A stretch of 10,774 nucleotides of DNA from Colimorpha sp045597845 (GTDB taxonomy: Bacteria > Bacteroidota > Bacteroidia > Bacteroidales > P3), in the NCBI GenBank assembly GCA_045597845.1, contig JAZLKZ010000086.1, positions 1-10,774 of the forward strand. Direction: 5' to 3'. The stretch's first letter is position 1, and each line of letters opens with the position of its first letter. A program made the position numbers and the translations under genes. Shown piece after piece: positions 1 through 7,388 of this stretch. The notes under the pieces were generated by a model. That model was given only the letters and a program-made list of their open reading frames with translations. It was not told the DNA's origin and searched no databases.

Positions 1-1211
1 ATGTTGCGCATCCTGATCTGGAAACGTTCACGACGCTGCATAACCGACGCCGACTGAATCGTGAAAGTCAAATCGGTAATGGCGCCAGGTCCATAGCCGG
101 CTTGAGCCATCGTAGCTTGGTCGTACACATATTCACTTCGCACATCGCCAAAGACCGGGAAAGGATAGGCCGCACTGTTTGAAAGGTTGTCCGACAGTGC
201 GTTATTGTTTTGCACACCGCGCACATGATGGTAGGAACACCACGCACTTTCGTTGAAGGGGAATGTGGCGGTATTATGGTTGGTAGTGGCATCACGGGCA
301 ATTACCCTAAACTGCATCACGGTATCATAGCCACAGAAAGGAATGCGAGCCGCATAACGGTTGGCAGTGCCAGACACGGGAGCCATAGTAATACGCATAA
401 TATCGGGAGAAGAACCAACCTTGTACTGGAGATAAATAGAATCCGTGCACATTCCCTGCGAAGCCGTTGTCGCCACGTCTGCCACAATCAGTGCGCCTCT
501 AGAACTTGGATAAACCTCCAGGTCGGGATAGCTGACCATGTTCAAAGTGGGCTTTATGATGGGTTGCGGACTGGCCTTGACGATAATGTCATCCAAATAC
601 CATGCCGCAGTCGACTGGCCTGTTGTCGTCCTTGCCATCAGCGTCAATCTCACCTCCAGCTTTCTATCAGCCACAGCTACGCCACGGAAATAGTTGTCAA
701 GGTCGAAACGCTCATGCTTCCACCAAGTATTAGAAGGTTGCGTTCCATCCCAGTCTCCATATGAAACCTTGCTGAACGTGGAAGTGTATATAAAGTCCTC
801 ACTGCCACCTTCCGATGTATTATAGTAGGCCTGAGTCAATTGCGTCCAAGTAGAGACACTGGGACGTTTCACATGCACAACAGCCACCAACGAAGGACTT
901 TGGCAAGTGGTGGGATCAACATCACAAATGTGCATGAACTCCAATGTAAAACTGCTGAAACTTGCATTGCCCGAACAGTCGATGGTGTCCAACAGAATAA
1001 CATCATTTTGTCCATTGACATGATGCATCTGCAAAGAGCGCGATCCTCCCGAGCGGAGGGAAGTCGAAATACCCGAAAGACCCGACGGGTCTGAGTAATT
1101 CGCAGACTCTCCTACTTCGAATCCTTGATGGTATAATTCGGTGATTTGTGCCTTCGACACGAATCCAACCATCAAAAAACTCATCAGAAAAAATAGAAAC
1201 TGTTTTTTCAT
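1..1211 (-). CDS. Secreted multidomain surface protein, N-terminal part (runs off left edge)
   Basis: An open frame of 403 codons starts at an ATG (complement of 1209-1211) and has no stop before the window edge, so the C-terminus is missing. Residues 1-21 are a signal peptide: MKKQ, a hydrophobic run of F, L, M and V, then VSKA followed by Q as the probable signal peptidase I site. Residues ~24-212 look like a jelly-roll module of the MAM-like or 'choice-of-anchor J' kind. It opens with a QGFEVG motif and closes at W204 with WYLDDIIVKAS. Residues ~216-325 resemble an Ig/FN3-like beta-sandwich. From ~345 a third segment with an SEYVYDQATM motif followed by AITDLTFTI resembles a module often repeated in large exported Bacteroidota proteins. 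No catalytic motif was recognised. A T9SS or lipid-independent anchor would be expected at the unseen C-terminus, but that is inference. Adhesin, glycan-binding protein or peptidase accessory domains are all possible. Confidence 0.85.
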   Translation of the reverse strand, partial: MKKQFLFFLMSFLMVGFVSKAQITELYHQGFEVGESANYSDPSGLSGISTSLRSGGSRSLQMHHVNGQNDVILLDTIDCSGNASFSSFTLEFMHICDVDPTTCQSPSLVAVVHVKRPSVSTWTQLTQAYYNTSEGGSEDFIYTSTFSKVSYGDWDGTQPSNTWWKHERFDLDNYFRGVAVADRKLEVRLTLMARTTTGQSTAAWYLDDIIVKASPQPIIKPTLNMVSYPDLEVYPSSRGALIVADVATTASQGMCTDSIYLQYKVGSSPDIMRITMAPVSGTANRYAARIPFCGYDTVMQFRVIARDATTNHNTATFPFNESAWCSYHHVRGVQNNNALSDNLSNSAAYPFPVFGDVRSEYVYDQATMAQAGYGPGAITDLTFTIQSASVMQRRERFQIRMRN

Positions 1212-1565
1212 ATCGTTGTATTTATTTATTCTATATATTTGATTCTCTTATAGATATAATATGTTTCAAATTTAGGCAATTAAGCCTATTACACATTAAA
1301 CCGAATTACAAAAATACATTTTTTTTCGCAAATAAGACCGATTTTGAGGTTATATTTTTATAATTATATATATTTAATAAAAAACGACAATCTACAACCA
1401 TACTTTTTTCCATTTATTTTAAGTCTACGAGCCTGTTATCCGAACCCATTTTTTTTGATTTTTCCTATTAGACAAAAACAAATCCGAAAAAATCACAACA
1501 AGCGGAAAATTAACTTTATTTAACTATTGTGGCGGGAACAAAAACGCTGTTGCGGGAAACAAAAT
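1212..1565. other. AT-rich intergenic region, no gene supported
   Basis: Together with the terminator hairpin, this separates the secreted-protein gene from rlmB. It is strongly AT-rich, especially at 1212-1500. It holds the candidate -7 box for the secreted protein. It also has a short near-perfect direct repeat, GCGGGAACAAAA at 1532-1543 and GCGGGAAACAAAA at 1552-1564, with a 20-base period. No credible coding frame, RNA gene or mobile-element end was seen. The small open frames here lack recognisable protein features. Confidence 0.6.
1267..1274 (-). promoter_or_regulatory. Candidate Bacteroidota -7 box for the secreted-protein gene
   Basis: On the minus strand this reads TAAATTTG, matching the Bacteroidota -7 consensus TAnnTTTG. 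It lies about 55 bases before the ATG at 1211. The best upstream -33 candidate is TTTA at 1300-1297 (consensus TTTG), with a 22-base spacer, so only the -7 element is good. The region is very AT-rich, so a chance match is possible. Confidence 0.4.
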
Positions 1566-1587
1566 GAGGCCCGCAGTAGCGGACCTC
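1566..1587 (-). terminator. Intrinsic terminator of rlmB
   Basis: The arms GAGGCCCGC (1566-1574) and GCGGACCTC (1579-1587) flank the loop AGTA. Read on the minus strand, the single mismatch becomes a U-G wobble, giving a 9-bp GC-rich stem. It is followed by ATTTTGTTT. The hairpin starts 21 bases after the rlmB stop, as expected for a rho-independent terminator ending the ruvB-to-rlmB unit. Confidence 0.8.
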
Positions 1588-1608
1588 TCAAAAATAAAAA
1601 TTCACGAA

Positions 1609-2409
1609 TTACGCCATTCTTTGGCGGTAAGCCTCGTACAAAAATACACCAGCCGCCACGGAGACATTAAGAGATTGCACCTCACCAAAAATTGGCAGTT
1701 TGGCGCGCACCGATGCGAGTTTCAGCAATTCGTTCGAAATGCCCGTATCCTCCGCCCCCATAATGAGCAACGTAGGCAACTTGAAATCAACATTCACATA
1801 TAATTCTGATGCTTTTTCGGTAGCGGCACACACTTGGAATCCCAACTGTTTAGCCAAAAATATCACCGTCTTCAGATTTTCCTCTCTGCAGACTGGAATA
1901 CGCAACAATGCACCCGATGAGGTTTTGATGGCATCTTCGTTGACTTGAGCGCTGCCATGAGCAGGCACAACGATTGCATCGGCGCCAACACACTCAACCG
2001 TACGGGCAATGGCGCCCATGTTGCGCACGTCTGTAACATGATCCAGCATCACAATCAAGGGCGTTTTCTGTTCTTCTTGCAGCCTATCCACCACCGCCTC
2101 AAAAGACTGATATTTGATGGGGGATATCGTCGCCGCCACGCCTTGATGGTTGTTGGATGTGATGTGGTTAAGTTTTTCCACGGGCACAAATTGGAATGGC
2201 ACATTGGCCTCTTGCAGTTTTCGCTTCAAATCGGAGAACAAGACGCCCGACAAACCCGTCTGCAGCATCACTTTGTCAATCTGCACGCCCGACTCGAGTG
2301 CCTCAATTACGGGACGCATGCCATAGATAATCTGTCCGTTTTTTTTAGCAGGTCTATCTTGCGCCTGACTTGCGGACATCTTGTTTGATGAAGCTCCTTT
2401 ATATATCAT
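1609..2409 (-). CDS. rlmB: 23S rRNA 2'-O-ribose methyltransferase, RlmB/TrmH (SPOUT) family
   Basis: This 266-residue SPOUT-class methyltransferase uses S-adenosylmethionine to methylate a ribose 2'-OH. By family it most likely targets the conserved P-loop guanosine (G2251 in E. coli) of 23S rRNA. The N-terminal RNA-binding substrate domain begins near residue 26 (QIIYGMRPVIEAL) and includes NHQGVAA at 87-93. Motif 1 is at 123-137 (N130, R136), motif 2 at 214-225 (LLIMGAEDTGIS), and motif 3 at 238-260, with Q245, N248 and S250 in QSLNVS. Motifs 2 and 3 form the trefoil knot that binds the cofactor. The first ATG gives a ten-residue lead. An internal ATG at 2379 is preceded by AAAGGAG 14 bases upstream, so the true start is uncertain. 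It is the last gene of the four-gene minus-strand run and is followed by a terminator. A tRNA-directed TrmH is less likely given the N-terminal domain. Confidence 0.93.
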   Translation of the reverse strand: MIYKGASSNKMSASQAQDRPAKKNGQIIYGMRPVIEALESGVQIDKVMLQTGLSGVLFSDLKRKLQEANVPFQFVPVEKLNHITSNNHQGVAATISPIKYQSFEAVVDRLQEEQKTPLIVMLDHVTDVRNMGAIARTVECVGADAIVVPAHGSAQVNEDAIKTSSGALLRIPVCREENLKTVIFLAKQLGFQVCAATEKASELYVNVDFKLPTLLIMGAEDTGISNELLKLASVRAKLPIFGEVQSLNVSVAAGVFLYEAYRQRMA

Positions 2410-2466
2410 TGCGATAATGAAAATTAAAATTTAAATAAAAAACAAAACAGTATTTGATTGGTCTTG

Positions 2467-3144
2467 TCAAGCCAACCCGCCGTCCACTATGGACACTACC
2501 CTATCGGCCATTGAAGCCAGCTCCAGATTATGGGTAACAACCACAATGGTCTGATTATAACGGTCTCTCAAGTCGAAAAACAATTGATGCAATTCCTTGG
2601 CTCTTGCCGAATCAAGATTGCCGGAAGGCTCATCAGCCAGAATCACCGACGGCTTGTTGATCAACGCCCGCGCCACTGCCACTCGCTGCTGCTCGCCTCC
2701 CGAGAGCGCCGAAGGCTTGTGATGCGCACGTTCTTTTATCTTCAGAAAATCGAGCAATTGCATCGCTTCCTCTTGCACCTCTTTCATCGAAACGCCTTTT
2801 ATCAACGCAGGCATACAGACATTCTCCAAGGCGGTAAATTCCGGCAACAGATTGTGGGACTGGAAAACGAATCCGACATGTTCGTTTCTAAACTTCGCCA
2901 AAGGCATTTCAGCCAATTGGGTAACATCAATCCACTCCTTATTTCCATTTGCATTCGGGACCTGGTAGCGGACAGTTCCTTTGTCGGGAGTATCCAAAGT
3001 GCCCATAATCTGAAGCAACGTAGTTTTTCCAGCACCAGAGGCTCCTACAATGGAGACTACTTCTCCTTGAGACAAGGAGAGGCTGACATCCTTCAGCACC
3101 TGAAGAGAGCCATAAGATTTGCACACATGAGAGACCTCTATCAT
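2467..3144 (-). CDS. lolD: ABC transporter ATPase, LolD/MacB-like
   Basis: This 225-residue single-domain cytoplasmic ATPase belongs to the family that powers LolCDE lipoprotein release or MacB/FtsE-type complexes. Walker A is GASGAGKTT (34-42), the Q-loop Q95 lies in VFQSHNLLPEFTALEN, the signature is LSGGEQQR (147-154), Walker B is VILADEP (167-173), the D-loop is SGNLD (174-178) and the H-loop is H205. The phrases LPEFTALENV and ADEPSGNLD are typical of the LolD/MacB branch. A short hydrophilic insertion at ~60-78 precedes the Q-loop. No permease gene (LolC/LolE type) is adjacent, so its membrane partner must lie elsewhere. The gene sits 46 bases after hutI and 57 bases before rlmB, consistent with co-transcription. 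The exact substrate cannot be read from the sequence, and other members of the branch remain possible. Confidence 0.88.
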   Translation of the reverse strand: MIEVSHVCKSYGSLQVLKDVSLSLSQGEVVSIVGASGAGKTTLLQIMGTLDTPDKGTVRYQVPNANGNKEWIDVTQLAEMPLAKFRNEHVGFVFQSHNLLPEFTALENVCMPALIKGVSMKEVQEEAMQLLDFLKIKERAHHKPSALSGGEQQRVAVARALINKPSVILADEPSGNLDSARAKELHQLFFDLRDRYNQTIVVVTHNLELASMADRVVSIVDGGLA

Positions 3145-3190
3145 AATAAACTTAAGTTTTAGAAGTTACTTTCTCTTCAATTGCAGAAAA

Positions 3191-4426
3191 TCACACAACC
3201 TTTCCATCGATGAAAGTCACGTCAACCTTGTTTTCGCCATAGCTGTAGGGTAGGTATTCAAAAGTGGGAATGGGCTTCGTGATAAAGAAACTTGCCTGCT
3301 TGCCCACGGCAATACCGCCCAAGCGGTCGCTCACGCCCATTGCGTAACCACTGTTGATGGTGGTGGCGTTTATCGCCTCTTCGGGGAGCATACGATAGTT
3401 CACGCACGCGAAAGAGACAATCAACTGCATATTGCCGCTGGGCGAGGATCCCGGGTTGAAATCGCTCGCCATGGCGACGGGAAGACCCGCATCCATCATC
3501 TTGCGGACTGGAGCATGCTGCATGTTCAGGAAAAAGGCTGCGCCGGGAAGCACCGTAGGCATGGTTTCCGAATGTAGCAGACATTCTATTTCCGCATCGC
3601 CCGTAAATTCAAGGTGGTCGCACGACAAAGCATTGTACTTAACCGCCACCTGAATGCCACCCGAACAAGCCATCTCGTTGGCATGGATTTTAGGACGCAT
3701 ACCATATTTGGCACCTGCCTCAAGCATGCGCTCGGTATCTTCGCAGGTAAAGAATCCCGCATCGCAGAATACATCAATGTAATCAGCCAGACCTTCTGCT
3801 GCAGCCTGGGGAATCATCTCTTCAATTACCTTATCCACAAACTTTTCTTGCCGACCTCTATATTCCATCGGAATGCCATGTGCGCCCAGCAAAGTAGATT
3901 TGACTGTCAGCGGAGAAGCCTCCTTCAAACGGCGAATAACACGCAGCATCTTCATTTCAGCCTCGGTCGTCATGCCGTACCCGCTCTTGATTTCCACAGC
4001 GCCCGTTCCGTAGGCGGCCATTTGTTCAAGACGCCGCAAGGCATCCTCGAAAAGTTGGTCTTCACTTGCTTCTTGTACACGCTTGGCGGAATTGAGGATT
4101 CCGCCTCCGCGCTTTGCAATCTCATCGTAGGAAAGACCGCGAATCTTGTCGATATACTCAATCTCACGGCTACCCGCATAGACAAGGTGCGTATGGGAGT
4201 CGCAAAAAGTAGGAAATACCATTCGGTCAGTAGCGTCAACTTCCTGGTCGAAAGTCTGCTCCTTAAGCTGGGTCATCTCGCCAAATTCTGCGATTTTATC
4301 GTTTTCTACAATCAGATAAGCATTTTTGATGGTGTCAAGATGTGCCATATCCTTTCCGCAGACACGCAAACGTGGATTGCGCTCTACTTGAACCAATTCC
4401 TTGATATTTTTGACTAATATTCTCAT
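3191..4426 (-). CDS. hutI: Imidazolonepropionase
   Basis: This amidohydrolase-superfamily enzyme hydrolyses 4-imidazolone-5-propanoate to N-formimidoyl-L-glutamate, the third step of histidine degradation, in the cytoplasm. With the ATG at 4426 it is 411 residues, the usual family length. A TTG six codons upstream is a possible but less likely start, because family members typically begin close to this ATG. A short N-terminal beta-sandwich precedes a TIM barrel. Metal and active-site motifs are H78-x-H80 in DSHTHLVYAGSRE, EIKSGYG (145-151), H183 in GAHGIP, H248 in HANE, H271, and D322 in ASDFNPGSSPSGNMQ. All expected residues are present, so it should be active. It lies 60 bases after ruvB and 46 bases before the lolD-like gene. 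No other hut gene (hutH, hutU, ftcD) is in the window, which is unlike the clustered arrangement common in many bacteria. Confidence 0.96.
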   Translation of the reverse strand: MRILVKNIKELVQVERNPRLRVCGKDMAHLDTIKNAYLIVENDKIAEFGEMTQLKEQTFDQEVDATDRMVFPTFCDSHTHLVYAGSREIEYIDKIRGLSYDEIAKRGGGILNSAKRVQEASEDQLFEDALRRLEQMAAYGTGAVEIKSGYGMTTEAEMKMLRVIRRLKEASPLTVKSTLLGAHGIPMEYRGRQEKFVDKVIEEMIPQAAAEGLADYIDVFCDAGFFTCEDTERMLEAGAKYGMRPKIHANEMACSGGIQVAVKYNALSCDHLEFTGDAEIECLLHSETMPTVLPGAAFFLNMQHAPVRKMMDAGLPVAMASDFNPGSSPSGNMQLIVSFACVNYRMLPEEAINATTINSGYAMGVSDRLGGIAVGKQASFFITKPIPTFEYLPYSYGENKVDVTFIDGKVV

Positions 4427-4486
4427 GGATTTATTTGTTTGCAAAATTGTTGTCAGACATTAAACGAACGACATTATCGTCCACAA

Positions 4487-5512
4487 CTAAAACAGCTCGG
4501 GCTGGTCGCCACAGACCTTGTATTTTCCGAGATGCTGATAAGCCAATGGAGTCACTTCCCTTCCTCGCGGCGTACGCATAAGATACCCTTCCTGAATAAG
4601 ATAAGGTTCATACACCTCTTCGATGGTGCCCGAATCCTCGCCCACAGCAGTGGCAATTGTTGTCAAACCCACGGGGCCGCCCTTGAACTTGTCGATAATG
4701 GTAGATAAAATCCTGATGTCCATTTCGTCCAAACCGTTACGATCCACATTGAGCGCCTGCAAGGCATAGCGCGCGATGTCAAGGGTGATGGTGCCGTCGC
4801 CCTTCACTTGGGCGAAATCCCTCACGCGCCGCAACAACAGATTGGCGATACGAGGAGTCCCGCGGCTGCGACGTGCTATTTCCATTGTTGAATCGCTGGT
4901 AATCCGCACATTCAGAAGTCCGGCAGAACGATTGACGATTTTCGCAAGGGTCTCGGCGTCATAGTATTGCAAACGCGAAGTAATGCCGAAACGCGCGCGC
5001 AACGGCGCCGTCAGCATACCAGACCTAGTGGTTGCGCCGATAAGCGTAAACGGTTTCAAGGTCAACTGAACGCTCCTTGCCGCAGGTCCCGATTCTATCA
5101 TGATATCTATCTTGTAATCCTCCATGGCGGAGTAGAGATATTCTTCCACAATAGGGGAAAGCCGATGGATTTCGTCAATGAAAAGCACGTCGTTCGAGCC
5201 CAGGCTCGTCAACAAGCCAGCCAAATCGCCAGGCTTGTCCAACACCGGGCCTGATGTCATTTTCATGTTCACGCCCAACTCGTTGGCTATAATATGAGAC
5301 AAAGTAGTCTTGCCCAGTCCTGGAGGTCCATGTAGCAAAACGTGGTCCAATGGTTCTCCACGTTCCTTTGCCGCACTCACAAAGATTCTAAGATTATCCA
5401 CAACCTGTCGTTGTCCCGAAAAGCTGTCAAAGCCTTTGGGGCGCAAAGCCCGTTCCACCTCGCGTTCTTGGGCAGATTGACTACGTCCAGTGGGATCCAA
5501 ATTGTCATTCAT
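4487..5512 (-). CDS. ruvB: Holliday junction branch migration ATPase RuvB
   Basis: This is the hexameric AAA+ motor that drives RuvA-bound Holliday junctions during recombinational repair, with RuvC resolving them. The 341-residue protein is full length. Walker A is GPPGLGKTT (62-70) and Walker B is VLFIDEIHRL (109-118). Sensor 1 is in GATTRSG (159-165). The arginine-finger region is LRARFG (171-176), including R174, and sensor 2 is in RGTPRIAN (217-224, R221). A C-terminal winged-helix domain (~260-335) contains the GGPVGLTTIA and EPYLIQEGYLMRTPRGR motifs. The ATG at 5512 matches the usual N-terminus for the family. It is the first gene of the minus-strand run, with a -7 box about 40 bases upstream. 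No SOS-type operator was recognised. ruvA and ruvC are not adjacent, which is common in this phylum. Confidence 0.98.
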   Translation of the reverse strand: MNDNLDPTGRSQSAQEREVERALRPKGFDSFSGQRQVVDNLRIFVSAAKERGEPLDHVLLHGPPGLGKTTLSHIIANELGVNMKMTSGPVLDKPGDLAGLLTSLGSNDVLFIDEIHRLSPIVEEYLYSAMEDYKIDIMIESGPAARSVQLTLKPFTLIGATTRSGMLTAPLRARFGITSRLQYYDAETLAKIVNRSAGLLNVRITSDSTMEIARRSRGTPRIANLLLRRVRDFAQVKGDGTITLDIARYALQALNVDRNGLDEMDIRILSTIIDKFKGGPVGLTTIATAVGEDSGTIEEVYEPYLIQEGYLMRTPRGREVTPLAYQHLGKYKVCGDQPELF

Positions 5513-5552
5513 GACAGTGTGAAATGTAAATTTTAATCAAAAAACGTTTTTG

Positions 5553-5560
5553 CAAAGATA
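5553..5560 (-). promoter_or_regulatory. Bacteroidota -7 promoter box for ruvB
   Basis: The minus strand reads TATCTTTG, a perfect match to the Bacteroidota primary-sigma -7 consensus, 41-48 bases before the ruvB ATG. It implies a short leader of about 35 bases. No clear TTTG is found at the -33 position, and the upstream sequence is generally AT-rich. The same site could start transcription of the whole ruvB-hutI-lolD-rlmB run. Confidence 0.65.
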
Positions 5561-5680
5561 CAAAAAATATTGATTTCTCGTTTATAGAATAGTGAAATGT
5601 TGGATCATCGATTTGACACAAAACATGAAACCACGATTTGTGAATTGAGAATGGATTTGCGACTTGGAGACATGATCCTT

Positions 5681-5713
5681 TGAACCTGAACTCTTAAACC
5701 GTAAACCTAAAAC
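5681..5713 (+). repeat. Degenerate T(A/G)AACC tandem repeat
   Basis: About five imperfect copies of a 6-8 base unit lie just before the plus-strand flavoprotein gene: TGAACC, TGAACTCT, TAAACCG, TAAACC and TAAAAC. The array ends 14 bases before the ATG at 5728, so it would be in the 5' leader if transcription starts upstream. No function is known. Similar low-complexity runs occur in intergenic DNA of this group, from memory and unverified. Confidence 0.45.
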
Positions 5714-5727
5714 AAAAGAATAGAGAC

Positions 5728-6972
5728 ATGCGTGTTATCGTTGTTGGAGCCGGAGCTGCCGGCATGATGGCTGCCATTGCCGCCGCGGAAAGCGGACAAG
5801 AAGTATTGTTGTTGGAAAAAATGGACCAAGCCGGTCGAAAATTACGCATCACAGGAAAAGGGAGATGCAACCTCACCAATACGGCAACGCAGAAAGATTT
5901 CCTACAGCACATCGGATCTGACGGCAATTTCATGCGGAACGCCTTCGCTCGGTTTTTCAATCAGGAGTTGATGCAGTTTTTCGAGAGCCACAACGTTCCG
6001 CTCACCATCGAACGTGGCAGCCGAGTCTTTCCCGCCAGCGGCAAATCATTAGACATCTTCCTGGCACTCATCAACGTTATTGAAAAGCACCCCAACATCA
6101 CATTCCGCAAAAACGCCGCCGTAAAATCCATCAACATCGAGAACGGCGAAGTGAAAGGCGTAAAACTGCAAGACGGAGAACATATAGCCGGCAACAAAGT
6201 CATCGTTGCCACAGGAGGGCTCTCCTACCCCACCACAGGTTCCACCGGCGCCGGCTACCGCATGGCCGAAGAAGCAGGACACACCGTTATCGAACAGGTG
6301 CCCTCGTTGGTGGCGCTCCAATGCGAAGAGGCTATTCCTGAAGAACTTGTGGGTTTTGCGTTGAAAAATGTCGAGCTCACCATCTGCCAAGAGAACGGCA
6401 AGCCGATTTTCAAGCAATTCGGTGAGATGACTTTCGTAGAAGACGGCATCGACGGCCCTATCGTACTATCGGCCAGTCGCGTAGCAAGCCGACGGTTGCA
6501 CAATGGCGAAAAGCTAATCGCCAAAATCGACCTCAAGCCAGCCTTGGACAACGAGGTTTTGGACAAACGACTCATCAACGATCTCAACAGCAACGGGACC
6601 CGCATCTTCAACGACGCCTTGAGGCTGTGGCTCCCCGCAGAACTTATACCGCTGGCGCTCAAAAGCATGCACATTGAATATTACAAACGTCTCAACCAAA
6701 TCAACGGAGCCGAACGCAAGCGGTTGCTCGCCTTTTTGAAAGGCGTAAACTTGACCCTTGTAGGCACGCACGACTACAACGAGGCCATTGTCACACAGGG
6801 CGGTGTGAAACTGAAAGAGATCAATCCCAAGACAATGGAATCCAAGCTAATCAAAGGGTTGCATTTTGCAGGAGAGGTTCTTGACCTTGACGCTGATACT
6901 GGCGGTTACAATCTCCAAATTGCGTTTTCTACGGGATTTGCGGCCGGAAGCGCCGAGATGAAACTGTGCTAA
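5728..6972 (+). CDS. FAD-dependent oxidoreductase, HI0933/YhiN/BaiN family
   Basis: This 414-residue cytoplasmic flavoprotein is close to the usual family length of about 400. It starts directly with the Rossmann FAD-binding loop GAGAAG (7-12) and has E30 at the end of the second beta strand for the adenine ribose. The family signature GRKLRITGKGRCNLTN spans 36-51. ATGGLSYPTTGSTGAGY lies at 161-177, and TQGGV at 356-360. The C-terminal FAD motif at 377-407 contains AGEVLDLDADTGGYN. Residues ~190-350 form the variable insert domains. Members are annotated as NAD(P)/FAD-dependent oxidoreductase, BaiN/RdsA or 'aminoacetone oxidase family'. The physiological substrate of most is unknown, so none is asserted here. 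It is the only plus-strand gene in the window, divergent from ruvB and converging on yraN. No strong ribosome binding site is visible, as is normal in this phylum. Confidence 0.93.
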   Translation: MRVIVVGAGAAGMMAAIAAAESGQEVLLLEKMDQAGRKLRITGKGRCNLTNTATQKDFLQHIGSDGNFMRNAFARFFNQELMQFFESHNVPLTIERGSRVFPASGKSLDIFLALINVIEKHPNITFRKNAAVKSINIENGEVKGVKLQDGEHIAGNKVIVATGGLSYPTTGSTGAGYRMAEEAGHTVIEQVPSLVALQCEEAIPEELVGFALKNVELTICQENGKPIFKQFGEMTFVEDGIDGPIVLSASRVASRRLHNGEKLIAKIDLKPALDNEVLDKRLINDLNSNGTRIFNDALRLWLPAELIPLALKSMHIEYYKRLNQINGAERKRLLAFLKGVNLTLVGTHDYNEAIVTQGGVKLKEINPKTMESKLIKGLHFAGEVLDLDADTGGYNLQIAFSTGFAAGSAEMKLC

Positions 6973-7340
6973 TCGCCCAAATTGTATGCCGAAAAGGCGT
7001 TTTCTATGTGGTTTATCTGATATCCTGTAGCATTCATCACCACAGAAAGGATGTCGAACCGCACCTCTTCGTCCCTGTCGTGCTCAACCATGTAATTGTC
7101 GGCCAACCGGATATAGGCACGTTGTTTCAGGGGCGTGACAAAATCTTCCGGCTCTCCAAAATCAACCGACCGTCTGGTTTTCACCTCGGCAAAAACCACC
7201 AAACCTTTTTTGTACGCAACAATATCGGCCTCAAGCTTCCCCATTCGGTAATTGACTTCCAAAATAGAGAAACCTTGCTCCACCAAATGCTTTTGTGCGA
7301 GTTGCTCGCCCAATTTTCCAAAATCGTTATGTTGCGCCAT
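6969..7340 (-). CDS. yraN: YraN/UPF0102 family endonuclease-like protein
   Basis: This 123-residue protein has the restriction-endonuclease-like core of the UPF0102 family, whose biological role is unknown. The N-terminus has GKLGEQLAQKHL (8-19, with E12), then NYRMGKLEADIVAY (30-43) with D39 replacing the usual GEIDLI arrangement. FAEVKTR at 50-56 supplies E52 and K54, and RFDIL is at 94-98. The D...ExK set is that of a PD-(D/E)XK nuclease fold, so metal-dependent DNA binding or cleavage is possible, though not shown by the sequence. It lies 48 bases after the ABC-F gene and is probably co-transcribed with it. Its stop overlaps the stop of the convergent flavoprotein gene by four bases. Confidence 0.92.
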   Translation of the reverse strand: MAQHNDFGKLGEQLAQKHLVEQGFSILEVNYRMGKLEADIVAYKKGLVVFAEVKTRRSVDFGEPEDFVTPLKQRAYIRLADNYMVEHDRDEEVRFDILSVVMNATGYQINHIENAFSAYNLGD

Positions 7341-7388
7341 AGTATCGTTGTTTTCAAATAGTCATTTCTGCGATTTCGCTCGGAAACA

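Noticed and set aside
210..1094. Plus-strand open frames at 210-764 and 840-1094
   Set aside because: They are antisense to the continuous minus-strand secreted-protein frame, which has a signal peptide and recognisable domains. Their translations are rich in R, H and C without family features.
1234..1241. Plus-strand TATATTTG matching the -7 consensus
   Set aside because: No plus-strand gene lies downstream until 5728, and AT-rich DNA yields such matches by chance.
1148..1363. Plus-strand open frame of 71 codons in the AT-rich gap
   Set aside because: It overlaps the start of the secreted-protein gene, and its F/I/K/N-rich translation reflects AT-rich spacer DNA.
4427..4444. TTG start adding six residues to HutI
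   Set aside because: The ATG at 4426 gives the typical N-terminus and length.
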